Source: Lactobacillus laiwuensis
GTDB taxonomy: Bacteria > Bacillota > Bacilli > Lactobacillales > Lactobacillaceae
Direction of reading: 5' to 3'
DNA length: 64,000 nucleotides
Assembly (NCBI RefSeq): GCF_019972835.1
Contig: NZ_BPPB01000005.1
Coordinates: forward strand, 124,001-188,000
Below are positions 16,035 to 24,834 of this stretch, piece by piece (position 1 is the first letter of the stretch; every line of letters starts with the position of its first letter). The position numbers and the translations under genes are program-made. The notes under the pieces are model-generated. The model was given only the letters and a program-made list of their open reading frames with translations. It was not told the origin of the DNA and searched no databases.

Positions 16035-18704
16035 ATGAGCAATTTACGGGAAAAAGTATACACATTTGTAGAAAAAAACACAGAAAATTCTGAAGTCTGG
16101 CATCAAAATAATGCAAAGAAAATATCTGATCACTTTAATTGTAGTAGAAATTTGGTTTCACAATATTTAAATGAGTATTGGGAAAAAGGAGTTTTTGGAA
16201 AAATTGTTTCAAGGCCAGTACTCTTTTTCAAATTGCCACAAGTAGAGATTAATGCTAAAACATTTAAAAGCCTTCATGCGGCCAAAGTGTGGAATAGTAG
16301 CCACTCGGTTAGTCCTTTAGATGCCATTATTGGTAGTGAAAGAAGCTTATATCAAATAATCAGTCAAATTAAAGCGGCTATCCAATATCCCCCTCATGGC
16401 TTACCTATTTTGATAACTGGTGAAACTGGAACAGGAAAAAGCTATTTGGCACAGGTTATATACAAGCATTTACAGAAAATGAAATTTATAGCTAAAACTG
16501 CTAAATTTGTTTCAGTTAATTGTAGTGAATATTCAAACAATCCGGAACTCTTTTTATCAAATTTTTTTGGTTACGTGAAGGGTGCTTTTACTGGTGCTAC
16601 ACAAAATAATAAAGGCTTAGCAGAAATAGCTGATGGAGGGGTTTTATTTCTAGATGAAATTCATTCATTAAGTAAAGAGTGTCAAGAAAAGCTTTTTCAG
16701 TTTATGGATACCGGCAATTTTCATAGGCTTGGTGATAATGAGCACTGGTTTAAATCAAACTGTAGATTTGTGTTTGCTACTTCTGAAAATCCTGAAAGAA
16801 AAATCTTACCGACATTATTGCGTAGAATTCCTGTGAAAGTTTTTCTTCCAGCTTTTAATAAAAGAAGTGAACAAGAAAAGAAAGAATTGATCCAGTTTTT
16901 CTTAAAAAATGAACAAAAAAAGATAGGTAAAAAGCTTAATGTTACTAACAATTTGGTCAATTTTTTAATACATTATACTTTTAAAGGGAATGTAGGCGAT
17001 TTAAAAAACGTAATTCAACTTTCTTGTGCAAATGCTTTAATACAACAAGTTGAAGAAAGTGAATTAAAAATCACATTAATGGAGTTACCTGAAAAAGTGG
17101 GTTTTGAAAATTATAATGAATTAAAAAACACTAATAATTCTCGTTTTATTGCAGTCAGCGACTTAACCAAAAATGATCAAAAGAATTCAATAGAACATAT
17201 AATTACAGATTTATACGCAATAGATATCAAAAAGAAATCCAGTGAAAATCTGTTTGACTGTTATGAGAAGTATTTTAAAAAGCGGTTTATCAATATTTCC
17301 ATTTCTGATAGTGAAACATTAAATAGTTTTTTTGGACTTAAATTTCAACAGTTTACTAGGCATATTGAAGATGACTACAAGATTAGTGTTGATACATTTT
17401 TTTACAAAATTATCTTATATTTATTTGATAAAAATAACTATCATTATGACTTTAAGGAAGTTGATTTTCAGAAGTGGTCTGATTTTAAAAATGATGTTAA
17501 TCAGTATTTGGGATATGAGGTTGGCTTAGTAAGAGAATTCAAAAATGAAGTAGATTTGACGTCAAATGAGGGCGAAGAGTTACTATTTATAATATTGTTC
17601 AAATTGATGGTTGAAGAACATAAGTCTCAAAAAAGATTGTCGCTGATTGTTGCCCATGGTGCTAATACCGCTTCGTCAATTGCACAAACGGTTAATACTA
17701 TGGTTGGTGATTATATTTTTGATGCTATCGACATGTCACTAGATGTTACTAGTAAAGAAATTGCTCTACGTGTCAATAATTATTTGAATAAAAGAAAAAG
17801 TTTTACGGACTTATTGCTTCTAGTTGACATGGGATCGCTTGAAAAAATATCATCACAATTGGAAATAAGTAATAATAAAAATTTTGCTTTAATAACTAAT
17901 GTATCTACTGGAATAGCTTTAGATGTCGCAAACCAGATAAAACTAAAAGTTGATACAGCTTCAATTGTACAGAATGTGAAGAAAAATCAAACAATTGAGG
18001 TATTCTTTCAAAAATCTGTTAAAAAACAAGATATGATCGTTTGTACTTGTGAAAGTGGATTAGGAACAGCCATGAAATTAAAACAGATAATGGTAAAAAG
18101 TTTTCCTAAAAATTCTAAAATAGTAATAGATTCCTTTGATTACTATTCCATTGCTAAAGAGAATTACATTTCGGAGTTACGAAAAAATTATAATATTTTG
18201 TTTATAGTGGGAACATTAGATCCTCAAGTTAAAGGAGTAGCCTTCTTTTCAATAGAAGACTTGATTTTAGGTATAAATGTTAAAAAAATAACTAATAAAT
18301 TAGCTGTTTATTTTGATCAGAAGCAGCTTGAGACTATTAATAATAATATTTTAAGGAATTTTAGTCTTACCAATTTAACGGATCAACTAACAATTTTGAA
18401 TCCAACGAAATTATTAGAACAAGTGACGGATGCAATATATATTTTACAAACGAAACTAAATCTTTCTTTAAAAAACAATACTTGTTTTGGCCTGTATATT
18501 CATATTTGTTGTTTAATTGAAAGATTGGTCATGCAAAAAGGGATGGCAGATGAAATAAACTTAAGTAAAACAAATAGTAATGAATTTAAAAATTTTTATA
18601 AAGCATTTAAGAACTCATTTACTGTCGTTGAACAGTATTATAGTGTCGAAATACCAGAAATAGAAGTAAAATATGTCTATGACTACATCAAAGAAGCTTG
18701 CTAG
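16035..18704 (+). CDS. LevR-family sigma-54-dependent PTS-regulated activator
   Basis: 889 residues. Order: N-terminal helix-turn-helix region (1-65), AAA+ domain with Walker A GETGTGKS (129-136), the sigma-54 contact loop GAFTGA (183-188) and Walker B VLFLDEIH (203-210), a first PRD-like region (about 390-500), an EIIA-Man-like domain with His541 in VAHGANTASS, an EIIB-like domain with CTCESGLGTA (Cys670/Cys672), and a last PRD with His823 in YIHICCLIERL. The PRD and EII-like domains let PTS components control activity by phosphorylation in known LevR proteins. It directly precedes the -24/-12 promoter of the PTS operon it should activate. An AGGGG site precedes the ATG. Confidence 0.92.
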   Translation: MSNLREKVYTFVEKNTENSEVWHQNNAKKISDHFNCSRNLVSQYLNEYWEKGVFGKIVSRPVLFFKLPQVEINAKTFKSLHAAKVWNSSHSVSPLDAIIGSERSLYQIISQIKAAIQYPPHGLPILITGETGTGKSYLAQVIYKHLQKMKFIAKTAKFVSVNCSEYSNNPELFLSNFFGYVKGAFTGATQNNKGLAEIADGGVLFLDEIHSLSKECQEKLFQFMDTGNFHRLGDNEHWFKSNCRFVFATSENPERKILPTLLRRIPVKVFLPAFNKRSEQEKKELIQFFLKNEQKKIGKKLNVTNNLVNFLIHYTFKGNVGDLKNVIQLSCANALIQQVEESELKITLMELPEKVGFENYNELKNTNNSRFIAVSDLTKNDQKNSIEHIITDLYAIDIKKKSSENLFDCYEKYFKKRFINISISDSETLNSFFGLKFQQFTRHIEDDYKISVDTFFYKIILYLFDKNNYHYDFKEVDFQKWSDFKNDVNQYLGYEVGLVREFKNEVDLTSNEGEELLFIILFKLMVEEHKSQKRLSLIVAHGANTASSIAQTVNTMVGDYIFDAIDMSLDVTSKEIALRVNNYLNKRKSFTDLLLLVDMGSLEKISSQLEISNNKNFALITNVSTGIALDVANQIKLKVDTASIVQNVKKNQTIEVFFQKSVKKQDMIVCTCESGLGTAMKLKQIMVKSFPKNSKIVIDSFDYYSIAKENYISELRKNYNILFIVGTLDPQVKGVAFFSIEDLILGINVKKITNKLAVYFDQKQLETINNNILRNFSLTNLTDQLTILNPTKLLEQVTDAIYILQTKLNLSLKNNTCFGLYIHICCLIERLVMQKGMADEINLSKTNSNEFKNFYKAFKNSFTVVEQYYSVEIPEIEVKYVYDYIKEAC

Positions 18705-18722
18705 ATCAAGCTTCTTTTTTTT
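18691..18722 (+). terminator. Terminator of the activator gene
   Basis: AAGAAGCTTG (18691-18700) pairs perfectly with CAAGCTTCTT (18707-18716), followed by T residues. It overlaps the last codons of the activator gene and separates it from the sigma-54 promoter. Confidence 0.85.
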
Positions 18723-18736
18723 GGCACAGTTTTTGC
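18722..18736 (+). promoter_or_regulatory. Sigma-54 (-24/-12) promoter of the PTS operon
   Basis: TGGCAC (18722-18727), five bases, TTGC (18733-18736): an exact match to the sigma-54 consensus. It lies about 35 bases before the first EIIB start, directly behind the activator terminator. Expression should need RpoN and the LevR-type activator. Confidence 0.93.
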
Positions 18737-18771
18737 TTATATAAAAGTGTAACGTCTTTGGAGGTTTTCTT

Positions 18772-19260
18772 ATGACTGTTGTAATGGCGAGAATTGATAA
18801 CAGATTGCTTCATGGAATAATTGTCACACAATGGGCGCCAATTTCTAATGCTAACCGAGTTATGGTAATAGACAATGATATTGCGTCTGATGATATAGCG
18901 AAAGCCAGTATGCGTTTAGCTCGTCCAGTACATATGGCTGTTTCAATTATTTCTGAACAAACTGCTTTAAGAAATTTTACTAATGGACAATATAATCGTG
19001 AAAAAGTATTTGTAATTGTAAAAAAGCCAGATATTATTTTACGTCTCTTAAACGAAGGAATAGAAATCCCTTCATTAACTATTGGGTCAACGATTATAAG
19101 AAAAGATGCTGTCCGGCTTTCTAGTAGAGTATTTGCAACAAAGGAGGAACTTGAAATTTACCAGAAATTAGCACAAAAAGGTGTGGCGATTTCCGTTCAG
19201 TATGTTCCCGCTGATAAGCCTAAAGATATTACCGCAAAAATAAATGAAGAAGGGTTGTGA
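18772..19260 (+). CDS. PTS mannose-family EIIB subunit, first copy
   Basis: 162 residues, cytoplasmic phosphocarrier of a mannose-class PTS. The phosphorylated His is His14 in the start motif MARIDNRLLHGIIVTQW. The rest follows the EIIB-Man fold (VMVIDNDIASDD, AKASMRLARP, VFVIVKKPD). A TGGAGG site precedes the ATG. It is the first gene after the sigma-54 promoter and is separated from the rest of the PTS by the hydrolase gene. It differs substantially from the second EIIB at 21438. Confidence 0.93.
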   Translation: MTVVMARIDNRLLHGIIVTQWAPISNANRVMVIDNDIASDDIAKASMRLARPVHMAVSIISEQTALRNFTNGQYNREKVFVIVKKPDIILRLLNEGIEIPSLTIGSTIIRKDAVRLSSRVFATKEELEIYQKLAQKGVAISVQYVPADKPKDITAKINEEGL

Positions 19261-19312
19261 AATAATAGTTGAATTTGTTAATTAGCTAAATTAATTAAGA
19301 AAGTAGTGATAG

Positions 19313-21436
19313 ATGAAAATGTACTCAAACATAATTAATGAAACCATTAATCCCAATTTTAATATTAGTTTTATAAATAAAAAATTTAAAACAACTAACA
19401 ATTTTAGTTATTTTAAAAACAATTTAAATGAAAGAATAAGCTCTTTCTCTTATGATGTGTCAAATCAAAAAGTTTTAGGAAATATAGATATATATGGAGA
19501 AGTAAAGCAGCTAAATTTTTTTCAAGGAAATTTTTATGTAGAACAAAAGCCAGGTGTATGGGTTCATAAGAAATATACTACATCAAAGAATTTACACTTC
19601 GCAGTAATCATAAACGGAAAACAAATTAAATTTACTGACAAAAATCATAATTTTGATACTGACTTAATTGCGGACTCTTTACCAAGGTTCATTCATAGGT
19701 ATCAGGAATATAACATTGCTCTAATGCCTTTCTGTCCGATTCTGAAGGATAAAAAGCCTAGTATGCTCATATATCAGATATATATTGAGAACTTAACTGA
19801 TCAAGACTTAATTATTAACCAGTTTGAAATACCAAAATATCAAAACAAGTATTCAGATCAGTTTAATGTCATAGTGGCTCAAGACAATCTAGTTAATGAA
19901 AATGTTAAGCCGCATGAATGCAAAACTTTTTCCATTGGACTAATTGATCCCAATGCTTACAGTGAAATCAATATCTTTGAAAAAGCCGATACAGTTAAAT
20001 GGCTAAAAGATACAATTGAATACTATAAGAATATTTACGGGGATTTGCAACTGGAAGATAACAGGTTGCCGCATCTCTTTAATCGTGCAATATATCAAAG
20101 CCTATCGGCTTTTGCAGAGAACCAAAAAGGAGAAAGCGTTGGTAGTCATTGGGGAAGTACACCTGCAACTGAACAAATTTGGAACAAGGATATGTTTTAT
20201 TCGACATTGCCTTCCGTTTTCTTTGATGCTAGATTATGCCAAAAACAGATTTTATGGTTTACCAAATACGGTGTGAGATTCAAGAGTAAGAAATTTAAAG
20301 GTGGGATAGAACATTCTTTAAGTAATTCTATGTCAGCAATTATTCTTGCAGGACTTTATTATGAGTATACTAATGATCTTTCATTTTTTGTAAATCATCC
20401 GGTTATATTACAAAAAGCTCGCCAAATTATAGATACAGAAATCAGCACGAAAGTTCCAGGAGATGTGATGCTCTTTTCCTCTACTTGGATTAGTGATGCT
20501 TATTCATTAGGTAAATATCATACTGGTAGCAATATCTGTTTTTGGAAGGCATGTGATTCCCTAGCAAGAATCTATCAAGGTTTAGGAAAATTAGAACTTG
20601 CAAACTATTATGAAAAAATGGCCCGCAAAGTAAAAAAAGCCATTTTAGAAAATATGACTTTTAAAGGCCATTTTGGGGAACAGTTTTTGGAAGGAATTGG
20701 GGATCAAGAAAAAGAATTTTATGACGTCAATAATTATGATAAGCCGATTTTAAATCAAGGTATGATTTTTCTGACTGACGTTATTAAGGACCAAAAAATA
20801 GATTTAAAAATGCATGATGGTGAAGAATCAGACACTACGATGATTCCTTTTTACGGTTTTTTAGACTTAAAAGATCCGAAATATCAAAATTCTATGAAAT
20901 TTGCTGCAAGTACCTATAATCCAACCTATGGAGCAAATATTAGAGGAATACGTTGGGGAGATAAGTCCGGTGCAACCTTCCCTGGCTTCATCACTGTTCT
21001 TATGGGTTTTATCAATGATAAAGAACAAAGAACAAAGCAACTAAATGAATTATTACATCTGTCTGACCTTGATGGTTCATGGTGGTGGTGGCCATACGCC
21101 ATTAATGGCAAGCCTGGAGATGTTTATAGAGATATTGGCTGTGGTAAATGTGGTTGGGCCTCTGGAACATTCGTTAGCTTATTTGTTACACAATTTTTAG
21201 GCATACAAGTAAAAAACAACACTTTAACTATACAGCCACTGTCGCATTTTAATTATTGTTGGGAAAATGCCCATATAGGCAATATAACAGCAAATATTAG
21301 TTGCCACGATAACGAAATAATAATTACAAATCTTTCAGGCCATGACATAAATATCAGTCAATGTAACGAGAGTGAGCAATATTTGTTGCAATTAAAGGAT
21401 AAAAAAACTGTGAGTTTCAAAAGAAGTGAGAAGTAG
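19313..21436 (+). CDS. Putative six-hairpin glycoside hydrolase, family unassigned
   Basis: 707 residues, no signal peptide, so it should act in the cytoplasm on the sugar delivered by the PTS. Residues 1-230 look like an N-terminal beta-rich domain. Residues about 240-640 have the helical repeat character of an (alpha/alpha)6 barrel: TEQIWNKDMFYST, EHSLSNSMSAIILAGLYYEY, FYDVNNYDKPILNQGM and DLDGSWWWWPY. A small C-terminal beta domain follows. Overall it resembles six-hairpin glycosidases, but I cannot place it in a GH family; Asp/Glu residues in the motifs are catalytic candidates only. Its position between two EIIB genes ties it to this PTS. Confidence 0.65.
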   Translation: MKMYSNIINETINPNFNISFINKKFKTTNNFSYFKNNLNERISSFSYDVSNQKVLGNIDIYGEVKQLNFFQGNFYVEQKPGVWVHKKYTTSKNLHFAVIINGKQIKFTDKNHNFDTDLIADSLPRFIHRYQEYNIALMPFCPILKDKKPSMLIYQIYIENLTDQDLIINQFEIPKYQNKYSDQFNVIVAQDNLVNENVKPHECKTFSIGLIDPNAYSEINIFEKADTVKWLKDTIEYYKNIYGDLQLEDNRLPHLFNRAIYQSLSAFAENQKGESVGSHWGSTPATEQIWNKDMFYSTLPSVFFDARLCQKQILWFTKYGVRFKSKKFKGGIEHSLSNSMSAIILAGLYYEYTNDLSFFVNHPVILQKARQIIDTEISTKVPGDVMLFSSTWISDAYSLGKYHTGSNICFWKACDSLARIYQGLGKLELANYYEKMARKVKKAILENMTFKGHFGEQFLEGIGDQEKEFYDVNNYDKPILNQGMIFLTDVIKDQKIDLKMHDGEESDTTMIPFYGFLDLKDPKYQNSMKFAASTYNPTYGANIRGIRWGDKSGATFPGFITVLMGFINDKEQRTKQLNELLHLSDLDGSWWWWPYAINGKPGDVYRDIGCGKCGWASGTFVSLFVTQFLGIQVKNNTLTIQPLSHFNYCWENAHIGNITANISCHDNEIIITNLSGHDINISQCNESEQYLLQLKDKKTVSFKRSEK

Positions 21437-21437
21437 T

Positions 21438-21917
21438 ATGACAGTAGTATTAGCAAGAGTTGATCAGAGACTGGTTCACGGAGTAATAGTTAATGCTTGG
21501 TATCAGTACTTACAAGTCAACAGATTTATGGTTATTGATGATGAAGTTAGTAAAAATGAAAATATGAAATCAAGCATGAGAATTGTGAAGCCGACTGGTA
21601 CAGGAATGTCAATAATTGACACTGAAAAAGCGCTCAATAATTTCAAAGCTGGAAAATATGATAATCAGCGAGTACTTGTTCTGGTAAAAGAGCCAGAAAC
21701 TATAGTAAAAATGCTTGATGCAGGGATCAAAATACCCAAGGTGAATTTAGGAATAATTTTTAAATCGGAGGATCGTACGCAACTCACTAAATTTATTGCA
21801 TTAAATGAAAAAGAAAAAGCTGATTTAAATAAAATACATGAGTATGGTGTTCCGATAAAATTACAATTTGTTCCTAATGATCCTGAGAAAGATTATTTCG
21901 ATAAAAAAGGAGAATAA
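21438..21917 (+). CDS. PTS mannose-family EIIB subunit, second copy
   Basis: 159 residues starting MTVVLARVDQRLVHGVIVNAW, with phosphorylatable His14. The ATG at 21438, one base after the hydrolase stop, is preferred over an in-frame ATG inside the hydrolase gene because the family starts here. It lies 2 bases before EIIC, so this copy is the natural partner of the EIIC/EIID channel. Confidence 0.93.
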   Translation: MTVVLARVDQRLVHGVIVNAWYQYLQVNRFMVIDDEVSKNENMKSSMRIVKPTGTGMSIIDTEKALNNFKAGKYDNQRVLVLVKEPETIVKMLDAGIKIPKVNLGIIFKSEDRTQLTKFIALNEKEKADLNKIHEYGVPIKLQFVPNDPEKDYFDKKGE

Positions 21918-21919
21918 TA

Positions 21920-22711
21920 ATGGAGATTTTACAAGATATCCTGATCATTATTTTAGCTGGATACATGACTATGGATGAAGATGGGATAGTTTTATTGACC
22001 TATTTTCCCGTGATAGTCGGTTTGGCTACTGGATTAATTATGGGTGATTTACACACAGCTATGGTTGTTGCAGGTACATTCCAGTTAATGATGTTAGGAG
22101 TCGCAGCTTTAGGAGGAGCTTCGGTTCCTAATTATGGGCTAGCAACTATTGTAGGTGCATTTGTCGCCATTAGAACAGGTACAGGTTTAAAAACTGCCAT
22201 CGCTGTCGGCATACCTGTTGGCTTATTAGCAATTCAGTTAGAAGTTTTACGCAGAATTATTGCCAACTTTGTTGCTCATAAAATGCAGTCTCTTAATGAA
22301 GAAAAAAAGTGGAAGCAGATGTTACGTTGGGGATACGCAGGTCCCGTTTTATGTTTTGTAGAGACAGCTTTGCCTACAGCAATAGTAGTTTTAGTTGGAC
22401 CAGCTGCAATTAAAATGATTTTGAAATTTATACCTACTTGGATAACAGACGGATTAACAGTTGCCGGTGGCTTATTACCTGTAGTTGGTATTGCAATGTT
22501 GTTACACTATATGCCAGTCAAAAAGTTTTTACCTTTTCTAGTTGCGGGATTTGTTTTGGCAGCTTTTATCAAAATACCAATAATTGGTATAGCTTTATTA
22601 GGTTTAGCAGCAGCATACTGGTACTTTAATTCTGAGATTGACAAGAATAAATACAGCAAAAACCAAGCAGTAGCTAAAAATGATACAACTGGAGAAGATT
22701 ATGATGAATAA
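21920..22711 (+). CDS. PTS mannose-family EIIC subunit
   Basis: 263-residue membrane channel subunit with about seven to eight hydrophobic segments. Typical EIIC-Man/Sor features include DLHTAMVVAGTFQLMMLGV and GGASVPNYG. An AAGGAG site precedes the ATG. It overlaps EIID by 11 bases. The substrate cannot be told from sequence. Confidence 0.92.
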   Translation: MEILQDILIIILAGYMTMDEDGIVLLTYFPVIVGLATGLIMGDLHTAMVVAGTFQLMMLGVAALGGASVPNYGLATIVGAFVAIRTGTGLKTAIAVGIPVGLLAIQLEVLRRIIANFVAHKMQSLNEEKKWKQMLRWGYAGPVLCFVETALPTAIVVLVGPAAIKMILKFIPTWITDGLTVAGGLLPVVGIAMLLHYMPVKKFLPFLVAGFVLAAFIKIPIIGIALLGLAAAYWYFNSEIDKNKYSKNQAVAKNDTTGEDYDE

Positions 22712-23528
22712 AAATGTTGAAAACAAATCAAGCTACCACGTTACAAAAAAAGATTTGACGTGGGCATCGTTACGATTTAACTGGATATGCGTAAATCTAT
22801 TTAATTATGAGTCACAACTAGGTCCCTCACTAGTATGGTCTATGGCTCCACTATTGCGGAAAATTTATCCGAAAGACTCAGATTACCAGGCCTCACTAAA
22901 AAATCACTTTAACTACTTTAATACTACTCCGTATTTAGCAAATATAGTGCTAGGTACCACGGTAGCTATGGAAGAAAAAGATGGAATCAAGGCATTGCCA
23001 ACAGTTCAATCTTTTAAAACGAGTATTATGGGTCCGTTAGCGGGTATTGGTGATACAATATTCTGGGTACTTTGGCCCACTATTATGGGATCAATTGCTG
23101 GATATATGGCTTTGCAAGGCAATCCGCTTGGAGCAATAATTTGGTTTTTAGTTAATATTTTATTTAATGTCATGAAGGTCTGGCTGTACCATGTTGGCTA
23201 TTCATCTGGAACAAGACTAATTGACACTTTAGGAGATAAGATAAATACTTTTACCGAAGCTGCATCAGTAATGGGGGTCACAGTTATAGGTGCCTTAGTT
23301 GCTACAGTAGTTAAAGTTTCAGTACCATATGTCTTTAAGTTTGGTAAAGTATCAATGAATATTCAAACAGACATTTTAGATAAAATAATGCCAGCATTAT
23401 TACCAGCTCTGTTTACTTTCTTTATTTATAAATTATTGGATAATAAAAAATGGACTCCGACAAAGATTATATTTTTAGTAATTTTAATAGCACTCGGTGG
23501 AACATTTTTAGGAATTTTTAAAGCTTAA
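22701..23528 (+). CDS. PTS mannose-family EIID subunit
   Basis: 275 residues. The conserved N-terminal amphipathic region (LTWASLRFNW, NYESQLGPSLVWSM) and the segment MGPLAGIGDTIFW are diagnostic of EIID. C-terminal membrane helices follow. The start at 22701 is chosen because GGAGAAG lies just upstream. It works with EIIC to form the transporter unique to this PTS class. Confidence 0.92.
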   Translation: MMNKNVENKSSYHVTKKDLTWASLRFNWICVNLFNYESQLGPSLVWSMAPLLRKIYPKDSDYQASLKNHFNYFNTTPYLANIVLGTTVAMEEKDGIKALPTVQSFKTSIMGPLAGIGDTIFWVLWPTIMGSIAGYMALQGNPLGAIIWFLVNILFNVMKVWLYHVGYSSGTRLIDTLGDKINTFTEAASVMGVTVIGALVATVVKVSVPYVFKFGKVSMNIQTDILDKIMPALLPALFTFFIYKLLDNKKWTPTKIIFLVILIALGGTFLGIFKA

Positions 23529-23537
23529 GGTTATTGA

Positions 23538-23954
23538 ATGGATAGAAAAATTGTAATTGCTTCACATCATGCTATGGCTAAGGGTATTGAGGATACTCTA
23601 AAGTATTTGACCCATACAGATCTTGATATTTGTGTATTATGTGCATACATGGAAAACAAAAAAATTGATTCAGAAGTTGCAAATGTAATGAGTAAATTTA
23701 AAAAAGAAGATGAGGTCTTCATTTTTACGGATATTGCATCTGGTAGTGTGAACCAAAAATTTTATAAATATATTAATCGACCGCATACCCACATAATAGC
23801 TGGAATGAATTTGCCTATTATAATGAGTATAGCTTTAAATAGTTCGCAGGAATATTTTAGTGAAGAAGCAATCAAGAAGTTAGTTAACCAAGCAAAAGAC
23901 TCTTTGGTTTATGTTAACCAGAGTAAAAAAAGCCTGGATAAAGAAGACGAATAA
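23538..23954 (+). CDS. PTS mannose-family EIIA subunit
   Basis: 138 residues. The phosphorylated His is His10 in IVIASHHAMAKG. The FIFTDIASGSVNQ segment corresponds to the conserved TD-GGS loop of EIIA-Man. It is the last gene of the operon; its stop codon touches the right 86-bp repeat, whose terminator hairpin now ends the operon. Confidence 0.9.
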   Translation: MDRKIVIASHHAMAKGIEDTLKYLTHTDLDICVLCAYMENKKIDSEVANVMSKFKKEDEVFIFTDIASGSVNQKFYKYINRPHTHIIAGMNLPIIMSIALNSSQEYFSEEAIKKLVNQAKDSLVYVNQSKKSLDKEDE

Positions 23955-24038
23955 ATGTAAGTTTCTATAATGTGGTCAGTAATGGTGGCACAAACACTGT
24001 GTGAGCTTAGTTCCGATGTTGGTGGAACTAGGCTTTTT
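23953..24038 (+). repeat. 86-bp direct repeat, right copy (attR-like), with terminator
   Basis: Exact copy of 15888-15973 lacking the 5' part of the small RNA. It begins within the EIIA stop codon and contains the terminator hairpin (about 24005-24038). That hairpin probably serves the PTS operon and insulates the downstream DUF975 gene. Confidence 0.93.
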
Positions 24039-24112
24039 TAGTGTTTTCTTTGCTATCTGTGATTGCTAGGGGGTAGAATATATTTAATATATACTAGATA
24101 AGGAGATAAGTT

Positions 24113-24820
24113 ATGAACAGAGCAGAACTAAAATTAGAAGCTAAGAATCAACTGCGTCATAACTGGGGCTGGGCTATTAGTATTGGTTTCGTAATGACGC
24201 TATTTGTTGGTTTCTTTTTTGCCAGACCAGTAGTAAATGGTTCGCTTAAGACTGTGAATAGTGTGAATGATGTCATGGGAACTGGCTCAATTGATTCGCT
24301 GTTTAAGCCAGCATTTTGGGCAGGACAATTTGGTCCTGATACGGGATTAACCATTATTGGCAACTTTTTCATGTTGAGTATGGTGGTCACTTTCTTACAC
24401 TTTGCTCGTGGAGAAAGACTAGGCTTTTTTAAAGGTATTTTTTCTGCTTTTACTGATGGCCGGTTTGTACCGGAATTTTTGAATTATCTTTGTGGGTATA
24501 TTTTTCAATTTCTGTGGTCTCTATTATTAGTTATCCCAGGCTTAATTAAGTCTTATTCTTATGCCATGACGCCATATATTGTTAATGACTTAGTAGAAAG
24601 TGGACAAGAAGTTCACGCAACAACAGCGATTACTGCAAGTCGCCAGTTAATGAACGGGCATAAATGGGAATTATTTGTATTAAATTTAAGTTTTATTGGC
24701 TGGTATCTTTTGAGTGTACTAACTTTAGGCATTGGTTATATTTGGTTAGTTCCTTACGAGCAGACAACTAAAGCTAATTTTTACCGCAGGCTAGCCGGCG
24801 ATCGTTATTTAAAAAAATAA
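24113..24820 (+). CDS. DUF975 integral membrane protein
   Basis: 235 residues starting MNRAELKLEAKNQLRHNWGW, the typical opening of DUF975 proteins, with about four to five hydrophobic segments. The core includes LLVIPGLIKSYSYAMTPYIV. Family function is unknown; members are common in lactobacilli and streptococci. AAGGAG precedes the ATG. Before the island arrived this gene probably lay directly behind the small RNA at 15847, so the two may have been linked. Confidence 0.88.
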   Translation: MNRAELKLEAKNQLRHNWGWAISIGFVMTLFVGFFFARPVVNGSLKTVNSVNDVMGTGSIDSLFKPAFWAGQFGPDTGLTIIGNFFMLSMVVTFLHFARGERLGFFKGIFSAFTDGRFVPEFLNYLCGYIFQFLWSLLLVIPGLIKSYSYAMTPYIVNDLVESGQEVHATTAITASRQLMNGHKWELFVLNLSFIGWYLLSVLTLGIGYIWLVPYEQTTKANFYRRLAGDRYLKK

Positions 24821-24834
24821 ATTGAGAATAAACT

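Larger units (their letters stand above)
15974..24038 (+). mobile_element. 8-kb sigma-54 PTS/glycosidase island bounded by 86-bp repeats
   Basis: Everything between the repeats forms one functional set: activator, EIIB, glycoside hydrolase, EIIB, EIIC, EIID, EIIA, all on the plus strand. The DNA is visibly more AT-rich than the neighbouring dlt operon. The left end keeps the whole small RNA gene and the right end only its 3' fragment. That is the pattern left by integration into the 3' end of an RNA gene. No integrase, relaxase or transposase is present, so it would have to be a remnant, be moved in trans, or have arrived by homologous exchange. A direct duplication by another route is not excluded. 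Confidence 0.6.

Noticed and set aside
15974-24038. Prophage or ICE
   Set aside because: No integrase, excisionase, relaxase, capsid or replication gene between the repeats.
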